From NCBI RefSeq assembly GCF_013282155.1, contig NZ_BLWI01000008.1, positions 62,001 to 126,000 of the forward strand: 64,000 bases of DNA, given 5' to 3'. The stretch's first letter is position 1. Each line of letters begins with the position of its first letter. Origin of the DNA: Sulfitobacter sp. HGT1. GTDB lineage: Bacteria > Pseudomonadota > Alphaproteobacteria > Rhodobacterales > Rhodobacteraceae. Of the stretch, positions 46,538 to 55,294 are shown in pieces. The position numbers and the translations under genes were made by a program. Below the pieces are notes generated by a model. It was not told the origin of the DNA. It searched no databases and saw nothing but the letters and a program-made list of their open reading frames with translations.

Positions 46538-46550
46538 GATCAGGCGGGTG

Positions 46551-47876
46551 TTATAAAAACACCCGCTCGATGAACCAATAGGCCCCCACGGCCGCGATCC
46601 CGACAGAGGCCGGGACCGCCACAAACCGCCGGTATGGCGCGGCTGTCTGGCGAAATTGAACCGACAGAAAGCACGCCGTAAAGACCAGCGCAAAGGGTAC
46701 CAGGAACAACGGCACAGGGGCCTCCAGCGCGGCGGCAACATCCGGCATCGGCACAAAGCACAGAGCCAAAGCGGCAATCGCCAGCCCGGTATAAAGCAGC
46801 TTTGCCCCCTGCGCCCCGCCGGCACCCCGCGCCACGCGCAAGGCTTGCCAGACGCACAGCGCCATGATTGCGATCACTGTCAGCTGGCCGATCTCGACCC
46901 CAATGTTAAACCCGATCAGCGCCGGAATGAACTGGTCTTCAGGCAGGCCGAATTCCCCCAGAACCGACGCAAAGCCCAGCCCGTGCAGCAGCCCGAACCC
47001 GAAAATCACAAAGGGCCGCCAACGGCTTAGCCCCGAGGTAAAGATGTTTTCGACAGCGACATAAACAATGGATGCAGCGATCAGCGGCTCCACGATCGAC
47101 CCCGGCACCGTCACCACCCCAAGCGCCCCAAGCGCCAGCGTCACCGTATGCGCCGCCGTAAAGGCCGACACCTGCCAGATCAGCGGTTTCAGCTGTGTCG
47201 ACAAAAAGAACAGGCCCAGCACGAACAAGATGTGATCCAGACCTTTGGGCAGGATGTGGTCAAACCCCACGGGAATATAGGTCAAAAACGCCTGCCATGC
47301 GGTTTCCTGCCCGCCGCCCGTCAGAACGATCTCGGGGCTTTGCGCGCCGCCCTCCAGATAGCCGGTATAGGGGTCCTGGACCCCTTGTTGCCGCAAGACC
47401 ATCGCGCCCGATCCGGCAGGCCAGGCCACCACGACGGCCCGCGCCTCCGCAGGGATCCGGGCTTGCAGCAGCACTTGCGAAATCCGCGGCAGCTCTTCGT
47501 TCACATTTTCGGGAACACTGACCGACACGGTTTCCAGATCTACCGCCTGCCCGTCGACGCGCAGCAAGGGGCCCGCGTTCCATGCGGCCAGCAGTTCCGG
47601 CACTCGCGCAGCAATCTGTTCGGCCGGCAAGGCGCGCAAACTGTCATAATCCCCTGCATTTTCGGCATCATTGGTGTCTGCGACCGCATCCAGATCAATC
47701 CCAGACAACAGCGCCTCAAGGTTGACCCGCAACGACAGATCAGCGATGCCATCCGCCACGGTCAAATCCGCAATGGTCGGGACCACCTCATGTGCACGCA
47801 CCGCCCCCGTCACAGCACTTGACAAAAGCACCGCATAGACCAGCTTGAGCATTACTTTATATAAGGTGTCTATCAT
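46551..47876 (-). CDS. HupE/UreJ-type membrane protein
   Basis: A 441-residue protein with an N-terminal signal sequence (ending AVRAHE), a periplasmic domain to about residue 190, and six to eight membrane helices after that. The membrane part opens with YIPVGFDHILPKGLDHILFVLGLF and HTVTLAL, the His-rich pattern of the HupE/UreJ_2 family, often thought to move nickel or cobalt. The start at 47876 overlaps the start of the divergent DUF4198 gene (CATG); a second ATG at 47852 lacks a ribosome site. Metal transport is inferred from the family. Confidence 0.82.
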   Translation of the reverse strand: MIDTLYKVMLKLVYAVLLSSAVTGAVRAHEVVPTIADLTVADGIADLSLRVNLEALLSGIDLDAVADTNDAENAGDYDSLRALPAEQIAARVPELLAAWNAGPLLRVDGQAVDLETVSVSVPENVNEELPRISQVLLQARIPAEARAVVVAWPAGSGAMVLRQQGVQDPYTGYLEGGAQSPEIVLTGGGQETAWQAFLTYIPVGFDHILPKGLDHILFVLGLFFLSTQLKPLIWQVSAFTAAHTVTLALGALGVVTVPGSIVEPLIAASIVYVAVENIFTSGLSRWRPFVIFGFGLLHGLGFASVLGEFGLPEDQFIPALIGFNIGVEIGQLTVIAIMALCVWQALRVARGAGGAQGAKLLYTGLAIAALALCFVPMPDVAAALEAPVPLFLVPFALVFTACFLSVQFRQTAAPYRRFVAVPASVGIAAVGAYWFIERVFL

Positions 47877-48690
47877 GTTTCTGTCCCGTCTTGCGCTTGT
47901 GATGTCTGTCGGTTTTGCCGCATTTCCGGCCGTTGCCCATGAATTCTGGCTCGAAGCGCCGACATATCAAGTAAAGCCCGGCGCGGAATTGACAACCAGC
48001 ATAAAGAACGGCCAGATTTTTGAAGGCACCGATATCGCCTATTTCTCGAACCGGACAGATCGTTTTGACCTGACGTTCGAGGGGGAAACCCTCCCGATCC
48101 AAAGCCGCATGGGCGATTCCCCCGCGTTGCAGACCAAAGCACCCCCCCGTGACGGTTTGCTGATCGTCGCCCACGAGGCATCGCCGTCCTCGCTGACGTA
48201 TAAAGACTGGGACACCTTTGTCGGCTTTACCGAACACAAGGATTTCAAAACTGCAGTGGCCGAACACCGCGCCGCCGGTTACCCCCAAGACAGGGTGCGC
48301 GAACGCTATACCCGCCATTCCAAGGCTTTGATTGCCATTGGCGACGGCCACGGCAGCGACATAAATCTCGGGCTCCAGACCGAACTGACCGCGTTGACGA
48401 ACCCCTATGACCCGGATTTCGACGGAAACATGACGGTCGCGCTGACCTATCAAGGGGAACCGCGCAGCGATGTGCAGATCGAAGTCTATGCGAAATCCGC
48501 CGAAACCGAACCGACAGTCACCGTGTATCGCAGTGACGACGCGGGCCATCTGACCTTTCCGGTGACCGCCGGCATGACCTATCTGGTGGATTCAGTGGTC
48601 CTGCGCCCCGCAGCGGATGCAGGCAAAACCGCCACCAGCCCCCATTGGGAAAGCCTCTGGGCATCCTTGACCTTTGCCGTGCCAAAGTGA
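47875..48690 (+). CDS. DUF4198 domain periplasmic protein
   Basis: A 271-residue exported protein. The signal peptide ends AVAHEFWLEAP, and the histidine just after cleavage is typical of DUF4198 proteins linked to nickel/cobalt uptake (NikM-like beta domains). The remainder is beta-rich, with NPYDPDFDGNMTVALTYQGEP and an extended immunoglobulin-like C-terminus. AAGG lies about 10 bases before the ATG at 47875; an ATG ten codons earlier is possible. It is divergent from the HupE-like gene, so the two likely form a periplasmic metal-handling pair; this is inference. Confidence 0.8.
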   Translation: MFLSRLALVMSVGFAAFPAVAHEFWLEAPTYQVKPGAELTTSIKNGQIFEGTDIAYFSNRTDRFDLTFEGETLPIQSRMGDSPALQTKAPPRDGLLIVAHEASPSSLTYKDWDTFVGFTEHKDFKTAVAEHRAAGYPQDRVRERYTRHSKALIAIGDGHGSDINLGLQTELTALTNPYDPDFDGNMTVALTYQGEPRSDVQIEVYAKSAETEPTVTVYRSDDAGHLTFPVTAGMTYLVDSVVLRPAADAGKTATSPHWESLWASLTFAVPK

Positions 48691-48759
48691 TCGCAGTCTG
48701 TTCCCTGACACATTCAACCGGGCTTGCGCCTTGGCGCTGGTCTGGGCAATACGGACCCC

Positions 48760-49644
48760 ATGACAGATACACCTGAAATTCTTTGCATCGGCTCGGTCCT
48801 GTGGGACATCATCGGGCGCGCTGAAACCCAAATGCGGCAGGGCTCGGATATGCCGGGCCGCATCACGCGCCTGCCCGGCGGCGTCGCCCTGAACATTGCG
48901 ATGGCCCTGGCCCGCTTTGGCCTGTCGCCTGCGCTGATCAGCGCTGTGGGCCGCGACGCAGAAGGCGACGAGTTGATCGCGGCGTGCAAGCTGCGCGGGC
49001 TGAACACCGATTACGTCTACCGGTCCGACGATCTGCCTACCGATCAATATATGGCGGTCGAAGGCACGAACGGCCTGATCGCCGCCATTGCCGACGCCCA
49101 TTCGCTCGAGGCCGCCGGCGATAAAATCCTGCGCCCCTTTGCCGACGGGTCACTGGCAACGCCCTACACAGGGGCCGTCGCCCTTGATGGCAACCTGACC
49201 CTTGATCTGCTGGCCGAAATGGCGCGCAGCCCGCTGTTGGCAAATGCCGATCTGCGCGTGGCACCTGCCAGCCCCGGCAAGGCCATGCGCCTGAGCCCCT
49301 TTATCCAGGCCAAACGCGGCACGCTTTATGTCAACCTCGAGGAAGCCGGACTGCTGTGCCAGACCACCTTTGACAATTCGCGCGATGCGGCCACCTCCCT
49401 GCTGGACCGCGGCGCTGTCAGGGCCGTTGTCACCGATGGCGGCAACCCCGCGACCGTTGGCCAGTCAAGCGGCCTGATCACCCAGATCCCGCCCGCCGTA
49501 TCCGTCACCCGCGTGACCGGCGCTGGCGATACCTTTATGGCGGCCCATATCGCGGCCGAGATCCAGGGGGCCACAGCCGATGCTGCCTTGACCCATGCCC
49601 TTGAAGCCGCTGCACAATATGTTTCCGGAGAGACCAAAATATGA
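48760..49644 (+). CDS. psuK: PfkB family kinase, probable pseudouridine kinase
   Basis: A 294-residue PfkB-type sugar kinase. The N-terminal region has ILCIGSVLWDIIGRAE and RLPGGVALNIAMALARFG; the C-terminal catalytic motif VTRVTGAGDTFMAAHIAAEI holds the base Asp. Pairing with psuG through an ATGA overlap (49641-49644) identifies the substrate as pseudouridine, which is phosphorylated to pseudouridine-5'-phosphate. The frame opens 12 codons upstream; MTDTPEILCIGS at 48760 is the better family start. Confidence 0.88.
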   Translation: MTDTPEILCIGSVLWDIIGRAETQMRQGSDMPGRITRLPGGVALNIAMALARFGLSPALISAVGRDAEGDELIAACKLRGLNTDYVYRSDDLPTDQYMAVEGTNGLIAAIADAHSLEAAGDKILRPFADGSLATPYTGAVALDGNLTLDLLAEMARSPLLANADLRVAPASPGKAMRLSPFIQAKRGTLYVNLEEAGLLCQTTFDNSRDAATSLLDRGAVRAVVTDGGNPATVGQSSGLITQIPPAVSVTRVTGAGDTFMAAHIAAEIQGATADAALTHALEAAAQYVSGETKI

Positions 49645-50555
49645 TCCCCCTGCACCGCTGCGCCGAAGTTGCCAAAGCCCACCGTGACGGCACGCCGATC
49701 GTCGCCCTCGAAAGCACGATCATCACCCACGGCATGCCCTATCCGCAAAACCTCGAGGTCGCTCGCCAGGTCGAAGCCGACGTGCGCGCAGCCGGTGCCA
49801 CCCCTGCGACCATCGCCGTGATCAACGGGCAGCTTCACATCGGGCTCGAGGACGCCGAGCTGGAGAAACTGGCCCAGGCCAAAGGCGTCGCAAAACTGTC
49901 GCGCGCCGATATGGCCGCCTGTATCGCCACAGGTGGCACAGGGGCCACCACCGTGGCCGCCACCATGATTGCGGCACATCTGGCAGACATCTGTGTGTTT
50001 GCCACCGGCGGCATCGGCGGCGTGCATAAAGGTGCCGAAACCTCGTTCGACATCTCGGCCGACCTGCTGGAACTGGCCCAAACCCCCGTTACCGTGGTTG
50101 CTGCCGGTGCCAAGGCCATCCTCGACGTAGCCAAAACCCTCGAAGTGCTGGAAACCCAAGGCGTGCCTGTGATCACCGTGGGTCAGGACAGCTTTCCCGC
50201 GTTCTGGAGCAGCACCTCGGCCCTGCGATCCCCGCTGCGCATGGATGACCCCGCCCAGATCGCAGCAGCACACGTGACCCGGGCGCAATTGGGCCTGCCC
50301 GGTGGTCAACTTGTCGCCAACCCGATCCCGTCCGCCGACGAAATCCCGGCCGCCGACCTTGCCCCGATCATCGCCACCGCACAAAATGACGCCAATACCC
50401 ACGGGATCACCGGCAAAGCCGTCACCCCCTATTTGCTGCAACGGATTTTCGAACTGACCGAAGGCAAATCCCTGAGCGCAAACATCGCACTGGTCCGCAA
50501 TAACGCACGTCTGGCGTCCAGAATAGCGGCAGCACTGGCCCTGAAAGTCAATTGA
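49641..50555 (+). CDS. psuG: Pseudouridine-5'-phosphate glycosidase
   Basis: A 304-residue enzyme cleaving the C-C glycosidic bond of pseudouridine 5'-phosphate to uracil and ribose 5-phosphate. Family blocks: PIVALESTIITHGMPYPQN, GGTGATTVAATMIAAHLADI, VFATGGIGGVHKGAE (including the active-site Lys) and SFPAFWSS. Length is standard. Together with psuK it recycles pseudouridine from RNA turnover. Confidence 0.96.
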   Translation: MIPLHRCAEVAKAHRDGTPIVALESTIITHGMPYPQNLEVARQVEADVRAAGATPATIAVINGQLHIGLEDAELEKLAQAKGVAKLSRADMAACIATGGTGATTVAATMIAAHLADICVFATGGIGGVHKGAETSFDISADLLELAQTPVTVVAAGAKAILDVAKTLEVLETQGVPVITVGQDSFPAFWSSTSALRSPLRMDDPAQIAAAHVTRAQLGLPGGQLVANPIPSADEIPAADLAPIIATAQNDANTHGITGKAVTPYLLQRIFELTEGKSLSANIALVRNNARLASRIAAALALKVN

Positions 50556-50642
50556 TGCCCGAAATCCATCCACCGTCCATTGTAGGCTAACATCAAAGCA
50601 CTTAGCTCTGGCTGGACACTTATTTGGAAGACATAAACGCCG

Positions 50643-51419
50643 ATGAACACGCCTTTCACGCCCCATAGCCCGCCTCCTTTGCCAAAACGCACGGTTTTCG
50701 CCCGGCTGCGGGGATCGTTTTTAACGGGCCTGGTTGTGATTGCACCGGTGGGCCTGACGATCTGGCTGATCTGGTCGGTCATCGGCTGGATCGATGGCAT
50801 CGTGCTGCCCATGGTGCCCTTGAACTACCATCCCGACCGGTTGATCCAGACCTATTTCGGGCTTGATCCTTCGGCGCAAATCAACGTCCGCGGGATCGGC
50901 GTGATCATCTTTTTGCTGTTCACCATCATCGTCGGCTGGCTGGCCAAAGGCATCATCGGGCGGTCCTTCATCCGCTTTGCCGAAGGGCTGGTGCAACGCA
51001 CCCCCGTCGTGCGCACCATTTATTCGGGTATCAAACAGATTTCCGAAACGATTTTCGCGCAAGGCGAACGCAGCTTCGAGACCGCCTGCATGGTGGAATA
51101 TCCCCGTCCCGGGGCATGGGCGCTCGGGTTTATCTCGATCGCAGCCAAAGGCGAAGTGGCCCGCCACGTTGGCGTCGACAAGGAACTGGTCGGCGTGTTC
51201 ATCCCCACGACGCCAAACCCCACTTCCGGATTCTTGCTGTTTTTCCCGCGTGAAGACGTGATTGAACTGGCTATGACGGTCGAGGATGCCGCCAAGCTGG
51301 TCATCTCCGCAGGCCTTGTCTATCCGGCCGAACGGCCCCTGCCCGTCGAAGGCGCGCAAATCGATACAGCGGATCAAAAACCGTCCAAAACCGCCCTGAA
51401 CTCATCGCCCGCACCCTGA
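50643..51419 (+). CDS. DUF502 family membrane protein
   Basis: A 258-residue inner-membrane protein. Two transmembrane helices (FLTGLVVIAPVGLTIWLIWSV near 28-48, and GVIIFLLFTIIVGWLAKGII near 83-102) precede a cytoplasmic domain with TPVVRTIYSGIKQISETIF, GFISIAAKG and VFIPTTPNPTSGFLLFFPRED, all DUF502 signatures. The function of the family is not established. The last 25 residues are variable. It stands alone, 87 bases downstream of psuG. Confidence 0.9.
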   Translation: MNTPFTPHSPPPLPKRTVFARLRGSFLTGLVVIAPVGLTIWLIWSVIGWIDGIVLPMVPLNYHPDRLIQTYFGLDPSAQINVRGIGVIIFLLFTIIVGWLAKGIIGRSFIRFAEGLVQRTPVVRTIYSGIKQISETIFAQGERSFETACMVEYPRPGAWALGFISIAAKGEVARHVGVDKELVGVFIPTTPNPTSGFLLFFPREDVIELAMTVEDAAKLVISAGLVYPAERPLPVEGAQIDTADQKPSKTALNSSPAP

Positions 51420-51492
51420 CGACGCGGCATCGCCCAAAAGGCAAATCACGCGCTGACCACCTTTAGCTTATGATCCGGAATAAAGGGCAGAT

Positions 51493-51576
51493 GCCTCCGG
51501 CGGGGATATTTTAAAGCCAGAGAATGAAGGACCGGCGCAGTCCCTTCTCTGGCTCCTAAATATCCTCGCCGAAGGC
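51493..51576. repeat. 84-base palindromic intergenic repeat
   Basis: The left arm begins GCCTCCGGCGGGGATATTTT and runs to CCAGAGAA (to 51524). The right arm (51545-51576) is its imperfect reverse complement, ending CTCGCCGAAGGC. The arms match at most positions over about 30 bases. The element lies between convergent DUF502 and bdhA genes; partial copies are at 45821 and 59394. It would fold as a long hairpin in RNA. Confidence 0.8.
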
Positions 51577-51586
51577 GAAAAACTTG

Positions 51587-52372
51587 CTACAGCGCGGTCC
51601 AGCCCCCATCGACGCTGACTGTCGTTCCGGTGATTTGTGCCGCCGCATCCGAGCACAAGAAGGTGGCGGTGCCGCCCAATTGTTCAACAGTCGCGAATTC
51701 CTTGCTGGGCTGGCGTACCAGCATGACGTTCTTGATCACCTCTTCGCGGCTCATGCCGTATTCTTTCATCGTGTCGGGGATTTGCTTTTCGACGATGTCG
51801 GTCAGAACATAGCCGGGGCAGATGGCGTTACAGGTGATCGCTTCTTTGGCTGTCTCGAGGGCGGTGGTTTTGGTAAGCCCCACGATGCCGTGTTTTGCTG
51901 CGACATATGCTGATTTAAACGGGGACGCCGTCAGGCCATGTGCAGACGAGATGTTCACGACCCTGCCCCAGCCGGCTTTGCGCATCATCGGCAGCGCCAT
52001 CGCGGTGGTATGAAATGCCGAGCTGAGGTTTATCGCGATGATTGCGTCCCATTTATCCACCGGAAAATCGGGGATCGGGGCCACGTGCTGGATGCCCGCG
52101 TTGTTCACCAGAATATCGCAATGCCCCGCATCCATGACAAACTGTCGGCATTCCTCCCCTTTGGACATATCCGCCTTGATATAGCGCGCTTTGGTGCCGG
52201 TTTCTTTGGAGATCGCTTCGGCGATGGCGTGGTCTTCGTCGCGGTCGGTGAACGAGTTCAGCACGACATCGGCACCGGCGCGCGCCAGGGCCCAGGCGAT
52301 CCCAAGGCCAATGCCCGAATTCGAGCCGGTAATAAGAGCGGTTTTTTGCGAAAGGTCGATGGTGTAGGCCAT
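51587..52372 (-). CDS. bdhA: 3-hydroxybutyrate dehydrogenase
   Basis: A 261-residue short-chain dehydrogenase that oxidises D-3-hydroxybutyrate to acetoacetate with NAD, in polyhydroxybutyrate and ketone-body use. The cofactor loop is ALITGSNSGIGLGIA; the catalytic Ser and YxxxK are in NISSAHGLTASPFKSAYVAAKHG. The segment CPGYVLTDIVEKQIPD is typical of this enzyme. The start MAYTIDLSQK at 52372 has CAGGAGAA before it; the frame opens 11 codons earlier without a ribosome site. A candidate small RNA lies just upstream. Confidence 0.9.
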   Translation of the reverse strand: MAYTIDLSQKTALITGSNSGIGLGIAWALARAGADVVLNSFTDRDEDHAIAEAISKETGTKARYIKADMSKGEECRQFVMDAGHCDILVNNAGIQHVAPIPDFPVDKWDAIIAINLSSAFHTTAMALPMMRKAGWGRVVNISSAHGLTASPFKSAYVAAKHGIVGLTKTTALETAKEAITCNAICPGYVLTDIVEKQIPDTMKEYGMSREEVIKNVMLVRQPSKEFATVEQLGGTATFLCSDAAAQITGTTVSVDGGWTAL

Positions 52373-52497
52373 GGTGTTCTCCTGCGGTTTCTGCGACTGC
52401 ATCATGGAATGCGGCCGGTCCGATTGAAATGGCTAAATTCTGCTGACAGCTGCGATCTGGCCGAAATTGATGAGAATAAAACCAAACCCCCACGGGC

Positions 52498-52527
52498 AAA
52501 AAAAAACGTCCGCACGAAGCGGACGTT
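52498..52527 (-). terminator. Intrinsic terminator facing bdhA
   Basis: AACGTCCGC (52505-52513) and GCGGACGTT (52519-52527) form a perfect 9-bp stem with a 5-base loop. On the minus strand nine T residues follow (A run at 52498-52506). No protein gene lies upstream of it on the minus strand for several hundred bases. Confidence 0.88.
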
Positions 52528-52574
52528 AAGTTATTGAGGCAGGTTTCATACAGGCAAGAAACCTATCGAGCAGT
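52498..52574 (-). ncRNA. Candidate small RNA upstream of bdhA
   Basis: A minus-strand transcript is predicted from three signals in the right order. They are a sigma-70-like promoter (TTGGAT, 17 bases, TATAAA), a hairpin AGGTTTC/GAAACCT (52541-52547 with 52558-52564), and a strong terminator (52505-52527) with a run of nine T. With a start 7 bases after the -10 box the RNA is about 77 bases. It contains no ORF with a ribosome site. An alternative reading is the attenuated leader of bdhA, whose start is 126 bases further on. The rest of the 316-base gap (52373-52688) shows no gene. Confidence 0.55.
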
Positions 52575-52580
52575 AAGGTC

Positions 52581-52609
52581 TTTATACGCAAACCTTCGCC
52601 GTAATCCAA
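52581..52609 (-). promoter_or_regulatory. Promoter of the candidate small RNA
   Basis: On the minus strand TTGGAT (52604-52609) and TATAAA (52581-52586) are exactly 17 bases apart. It faces away from the yejA-like gene and towards the terminator at 52498-52527. Confidence 0.55.
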
Positions 52610-52688
52610 GCTTAAAGTTTGATAAGCCCCCTCAGCGCGGCTAAGAGTTGGCCTAATAAAACAAGGGTAGAGCAGGATTGTTTCGAAA

Positions 52689-54509
52689 ATGACCTCATAT
52701 TTTTTCCAAACCTGTCGGGCAGTTGCGGCTGTTTCCTCACTGATTCTGTCTGGCCTTGCAGTAACTGCCGCGCCGATGCACGGGATATCTATGTATGGGG
52801 ACCCCGCCTTGCCACCGGATTTTGTGTCTCTGCCTTATTCGAACCCAGATGCGCCAAAGGGCGGCAAAATTGTTCTGGGCAACACCGGCGGCTTTGACAG
52901 CCTTAACCCTTTCGTGCGCAAAGGCACCGCGCCGTGGCAGTTGCCTTTTTTCACCCACGAGACGTTAATGGGCCGATCCTGGGACGAACCTTTCACGCTT
53001 TACGGTCTTTTGGCCGAATCGATTGAGGTCGCCGAGGACCGGTCCTGGGTGGAATTCACGCTAAGACCGGAGGCGCGGTTTGCCGACGGCAGCCCCGTCA
53101 CCGCCCAGGATGTGATCTTCAGCTACGATCTGCTGGGGTCCGAAGGGCATCCGCGCTATCACGGGCTGCGCGCGCAGATTGACAGCATCACCCAGACCGG
53201 CCCCCGCAGCGTCCGGATGGCGTTCAACACCGAGAACCGCGAATTGGCGCTGTTGGCGGGCATGCGTCCGATCCTGAGCAAGGCGCAATGGGAAGGTCGC
53301 GATTTTGCCAATGCGCCTTTGGCCGATATTCCTGTGGGCTCCGGTCCCTATACCGTCACCGATTATCAGGCCGGGCGTCAGGTGACCCTGACGCGCAATC
53401 CCGAGTATTGGGGCAAAGATGTGCCATTCCGGCGCGGCACCCACAACATCGACCAGATCAAGCTTGATTTCTATGGTGATGCCAATGTGCTGTTCGAGGC
53501 GTTCAAGGCGGGCGAAATCTCGGCGATACGGGAATTCAACGCCGAAAGCTGGGACACCCAGTATGATTTTCCGGCGATCCAGCGCGGCGACGTGGTGAAG
53601 TCTGTCTTCACCCATGAAAAACCGTCCGGCATGACCGGTTTCGTGATGAACACCCGCCGCGCGCCCTTTGACGATATCCGCGTGCGCGAGGCGATGATTG
53701 CCGCGTTCAACTTTGAATATATAAACGAGACCCTGACCGGCGGGGCGCAACCCCGGATCACCTCGTATTTTTCGAACTCGCCCTTGGCGATGACCCATGG
53801 CCCCGCCGAGGGCCGCGTGGCCGAATTATTGGCCCCCTTCAAAGACAGCCTGCCAGAGGGCGCGCTGGACGGGTATGCCCTGCCCGCTTCAGACGGATCG
53901 GCACGCAACCGGTCGGGCATTCGCACCGCGATGAAAGCCCTGCAAGACGCCGGATACACCGCGCAGGATGGCACAATGCGTGATGCAAACGGCAAGGCGC
54001 TGCGCTTTGACATTCTGCTGTCCAAGGGCAGTACCGAAAACATGGCAATTGCCGAGCTTTATATCCAGGCGCTCAAGCGGTTGGGGATCGCGGCCGCTGT
54101 CGAGGCGGTTGATGACGCGCAATTCGTGTCGCGCAATGCCGAGTTCGATTTTGATATGGCGATCTTCCGGCGGGCGCTTTCGTTAAGCCCGGGCAACGAG
54201 CAGCGCTATTATTGGGGATCAGAGGCAGCAGACCAGCCGGGCAGTCGCAATATGATGGGCGCGAAATCCCCCGCCATTGATGCCATGATTGATAGGATGG
54301 TCAGCGCCACCACAGCGCAGGATTTCATCGCCGCAACCCGCGCGCTGGACCGTGTGTTGACCGCAGGGCGCTATGTGGTGCCGTTCTGGCAGTTCACCCA
54401 AGACCGCATCGCCCATGTTGCGCAGATGAAATACCCCGTCCACGTGCCGCTATACGGGGATGGGCCGAATTACATGCCAGAGGTCTGGTGGATTGATGCA
54501 GAGCGCTAA
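52689..54509 (+). CDS. ABC transporter substrate-binding protein, YejA-like
   Basis: A 606-residue periplasmic binding protein of the dipeptide/oligopeptide (SBP_bac_5) family. It has a signal peptide (hydrophobic AVAAVSSLILSGLAV, cleavage after about residue 27), then HGISMYGDPALPPDFVSLPYSNPDAPKGG, which is characteristic of YejA, the microcin C / oligopeptide receptor. The long acidic lobes and the ending PNYMPEVWWID fit. No permease (yejB, yejE) or ATPase (yejF) gene is adjacent, so it is an orphan here or borrows a distant transporter. Confidence 0.87.
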   Translation: MTSYFFQTCRAVAAVSSLILSGLAVTAAPMHGISMYGDPALPPDFVSLPYSNPDAPKGGKIVLGNTGGFDSLNPFVRKGTAPWQLPFFTHETLMGRSWDEPFTLYGLLAESIEVAEDRSWVEFTLRPEARFADGSPVTAQDVIFSYDLLGSEGHPRYHGLRAQIDSITQTGPRSVRMAFNTENRELALLAGMRPILSKAQWEGRDFANAPLADIPVGSGPYTVTDYQAGRQVTLTRNPEYWGKDVPFRRGTHNIDQIKLDFYGDANVLFEAFKAGEISAIREFNAESWDTQYDFPAIQRGDVVKSVFTHEKPSGMTGFVMNTRRAPFDDIRVREAMIAAFNFEYINETLTGGAQPRITSYFSNSPLAMTHGPAEGRVAELLAPFKDSLPEGALDGYALPASDGSARNRSGIRTAMKALQDAGYTAQDGTMRDANGKALRFDILLSKGSTENMAIAELYIQALKRLGIAAAVEAVDDAQFVSRNAEFDFDMAIFRRALSLSPGNEQRYYWGSEAADQPGSRNMMGAKSPAIDAMIDRMVSATTAQDFIAATRALDRVLTAGRYVVPFWQFTQDRIAHVAQMKYPVHVPLYGDGPNYMPEVWWIDAER

Positions 54510-54570
54510 GAGCGACGTTCAGGGGCTTATATCGTGGTGTGGACCCTGTGGCTGAACGGCCCTTCGGGGA

Positions 54571-54591
54571 GAGTTTATTTGGCAAAATGAA
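54571..54591 (+). repeat. Copy 3 of a 21-base intergenic tail repeat
   Basis: GAGTTTATTTGGCAAAATGA plus A, identical to copies at 23608 and 32592. CCCTTCGGGG just before it can form a short hairpin. It lies between the convergent yejA-like and XRE-cupin genes. Confidence 0.75.
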
Positions 54592-54606
54592 GCCGAACGG
54601 GGCGGG

Positions 54607-55230
54607 TTACGTCAGGGAGGTGACCCAGAGGATTGTCGCGTCTTCATCGCTGGTGGAGACGACATTATGGCCCATCGCAGCGTCATAATAGGCGCTGTCG
54701 CCGCGGCGCATTTCCACGGGTTCGTAGAATTCGGTGTAAAGCCGGATCACGCCGGTCAGCACATAGAGGAATTCTTCGCCATCGTGGCGCACCCAGCCGT
54801 CGAATTCTTCCATTTTGCGGGCACGGATGCGGGCGCGGTAGGGCAGCATCTGTTTCTTGCGCAAGGTATCGGCCAACAGGTCATGTTCGTAGGTGGTGGT
54901 GGCCTTGCTGGTGCCTTCGCCGGATTTGGTGACAGCCATGCGCCCGTTGATCTGGCCGGCAGAGGGCGGCGTAAATAATTGCGGCACCGAGATTTCCAGC
55001 CCCACAGCAAGTTTTTTCAGCGCGTCATAGGTGGGCGACATCTGCCCGTTTTCGATTTTGCTGAGGGTTGAACGCGCCAGCCCCGCCTGATTGGCGGCTT
55101 GTTCCAGCGTCCAGTTGCGGGCTTTGCGCAGCTCGCGCACCCGCGCGCCCAGATCAACGGGCGGGGCGGTTTCGGCTTTGCCGCTTTCGCGGGCAATCTG
55201 GATAAGGGATTTCGGGGCCTGGTCGGTCAT
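54607..55230 (-). CDS. XRE-family regulator with C-terminal cupin domain
   Basis: A 207-residue transcription factor. The helix-turn-helix is at residues ~27-80 (VRELRKARNWTLEQAANQAGLARSTLSKIENGQMSP), and the C-terminal cupin barrel carries DGEEFLYVLTGVIRLYTE, which could bind a small ligand. In this architecture the regulator usually controls neighbouring catabolic or transport genes. The start MTDQAPKSLIQ at 55230 is the best; an ATG eight codons earlier exists. It is divergent from an acyl-CoA ligase (64 bases between starts), its most likely target. Confidence 0.85.
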   Translation of the reverse strand: MTDQAPKSLIQIARESGKAETAPPVDLGARVRELRKARNWTLEQAANQAGLARSTLSKIENGQMSPTYDALKKLAVGLEISVPQLFTPPSAGQINGRMAVTKSGEGTSKATTTYEHDLLADTLRKKQMLPYRARIRARKMEEFDGWVRHDGEEFLYVLTGVIRLYTEFYEPVEMRRGDSAYYDAAMGHNVVSTSDEDATILWVTSLT

Positions 55231-55294
55231 AGCTTGCGTATATAGCCCGTCCATCCTGCTTGCAACGGGCCGGAACCCGCGCTAGCGAAGGGGC

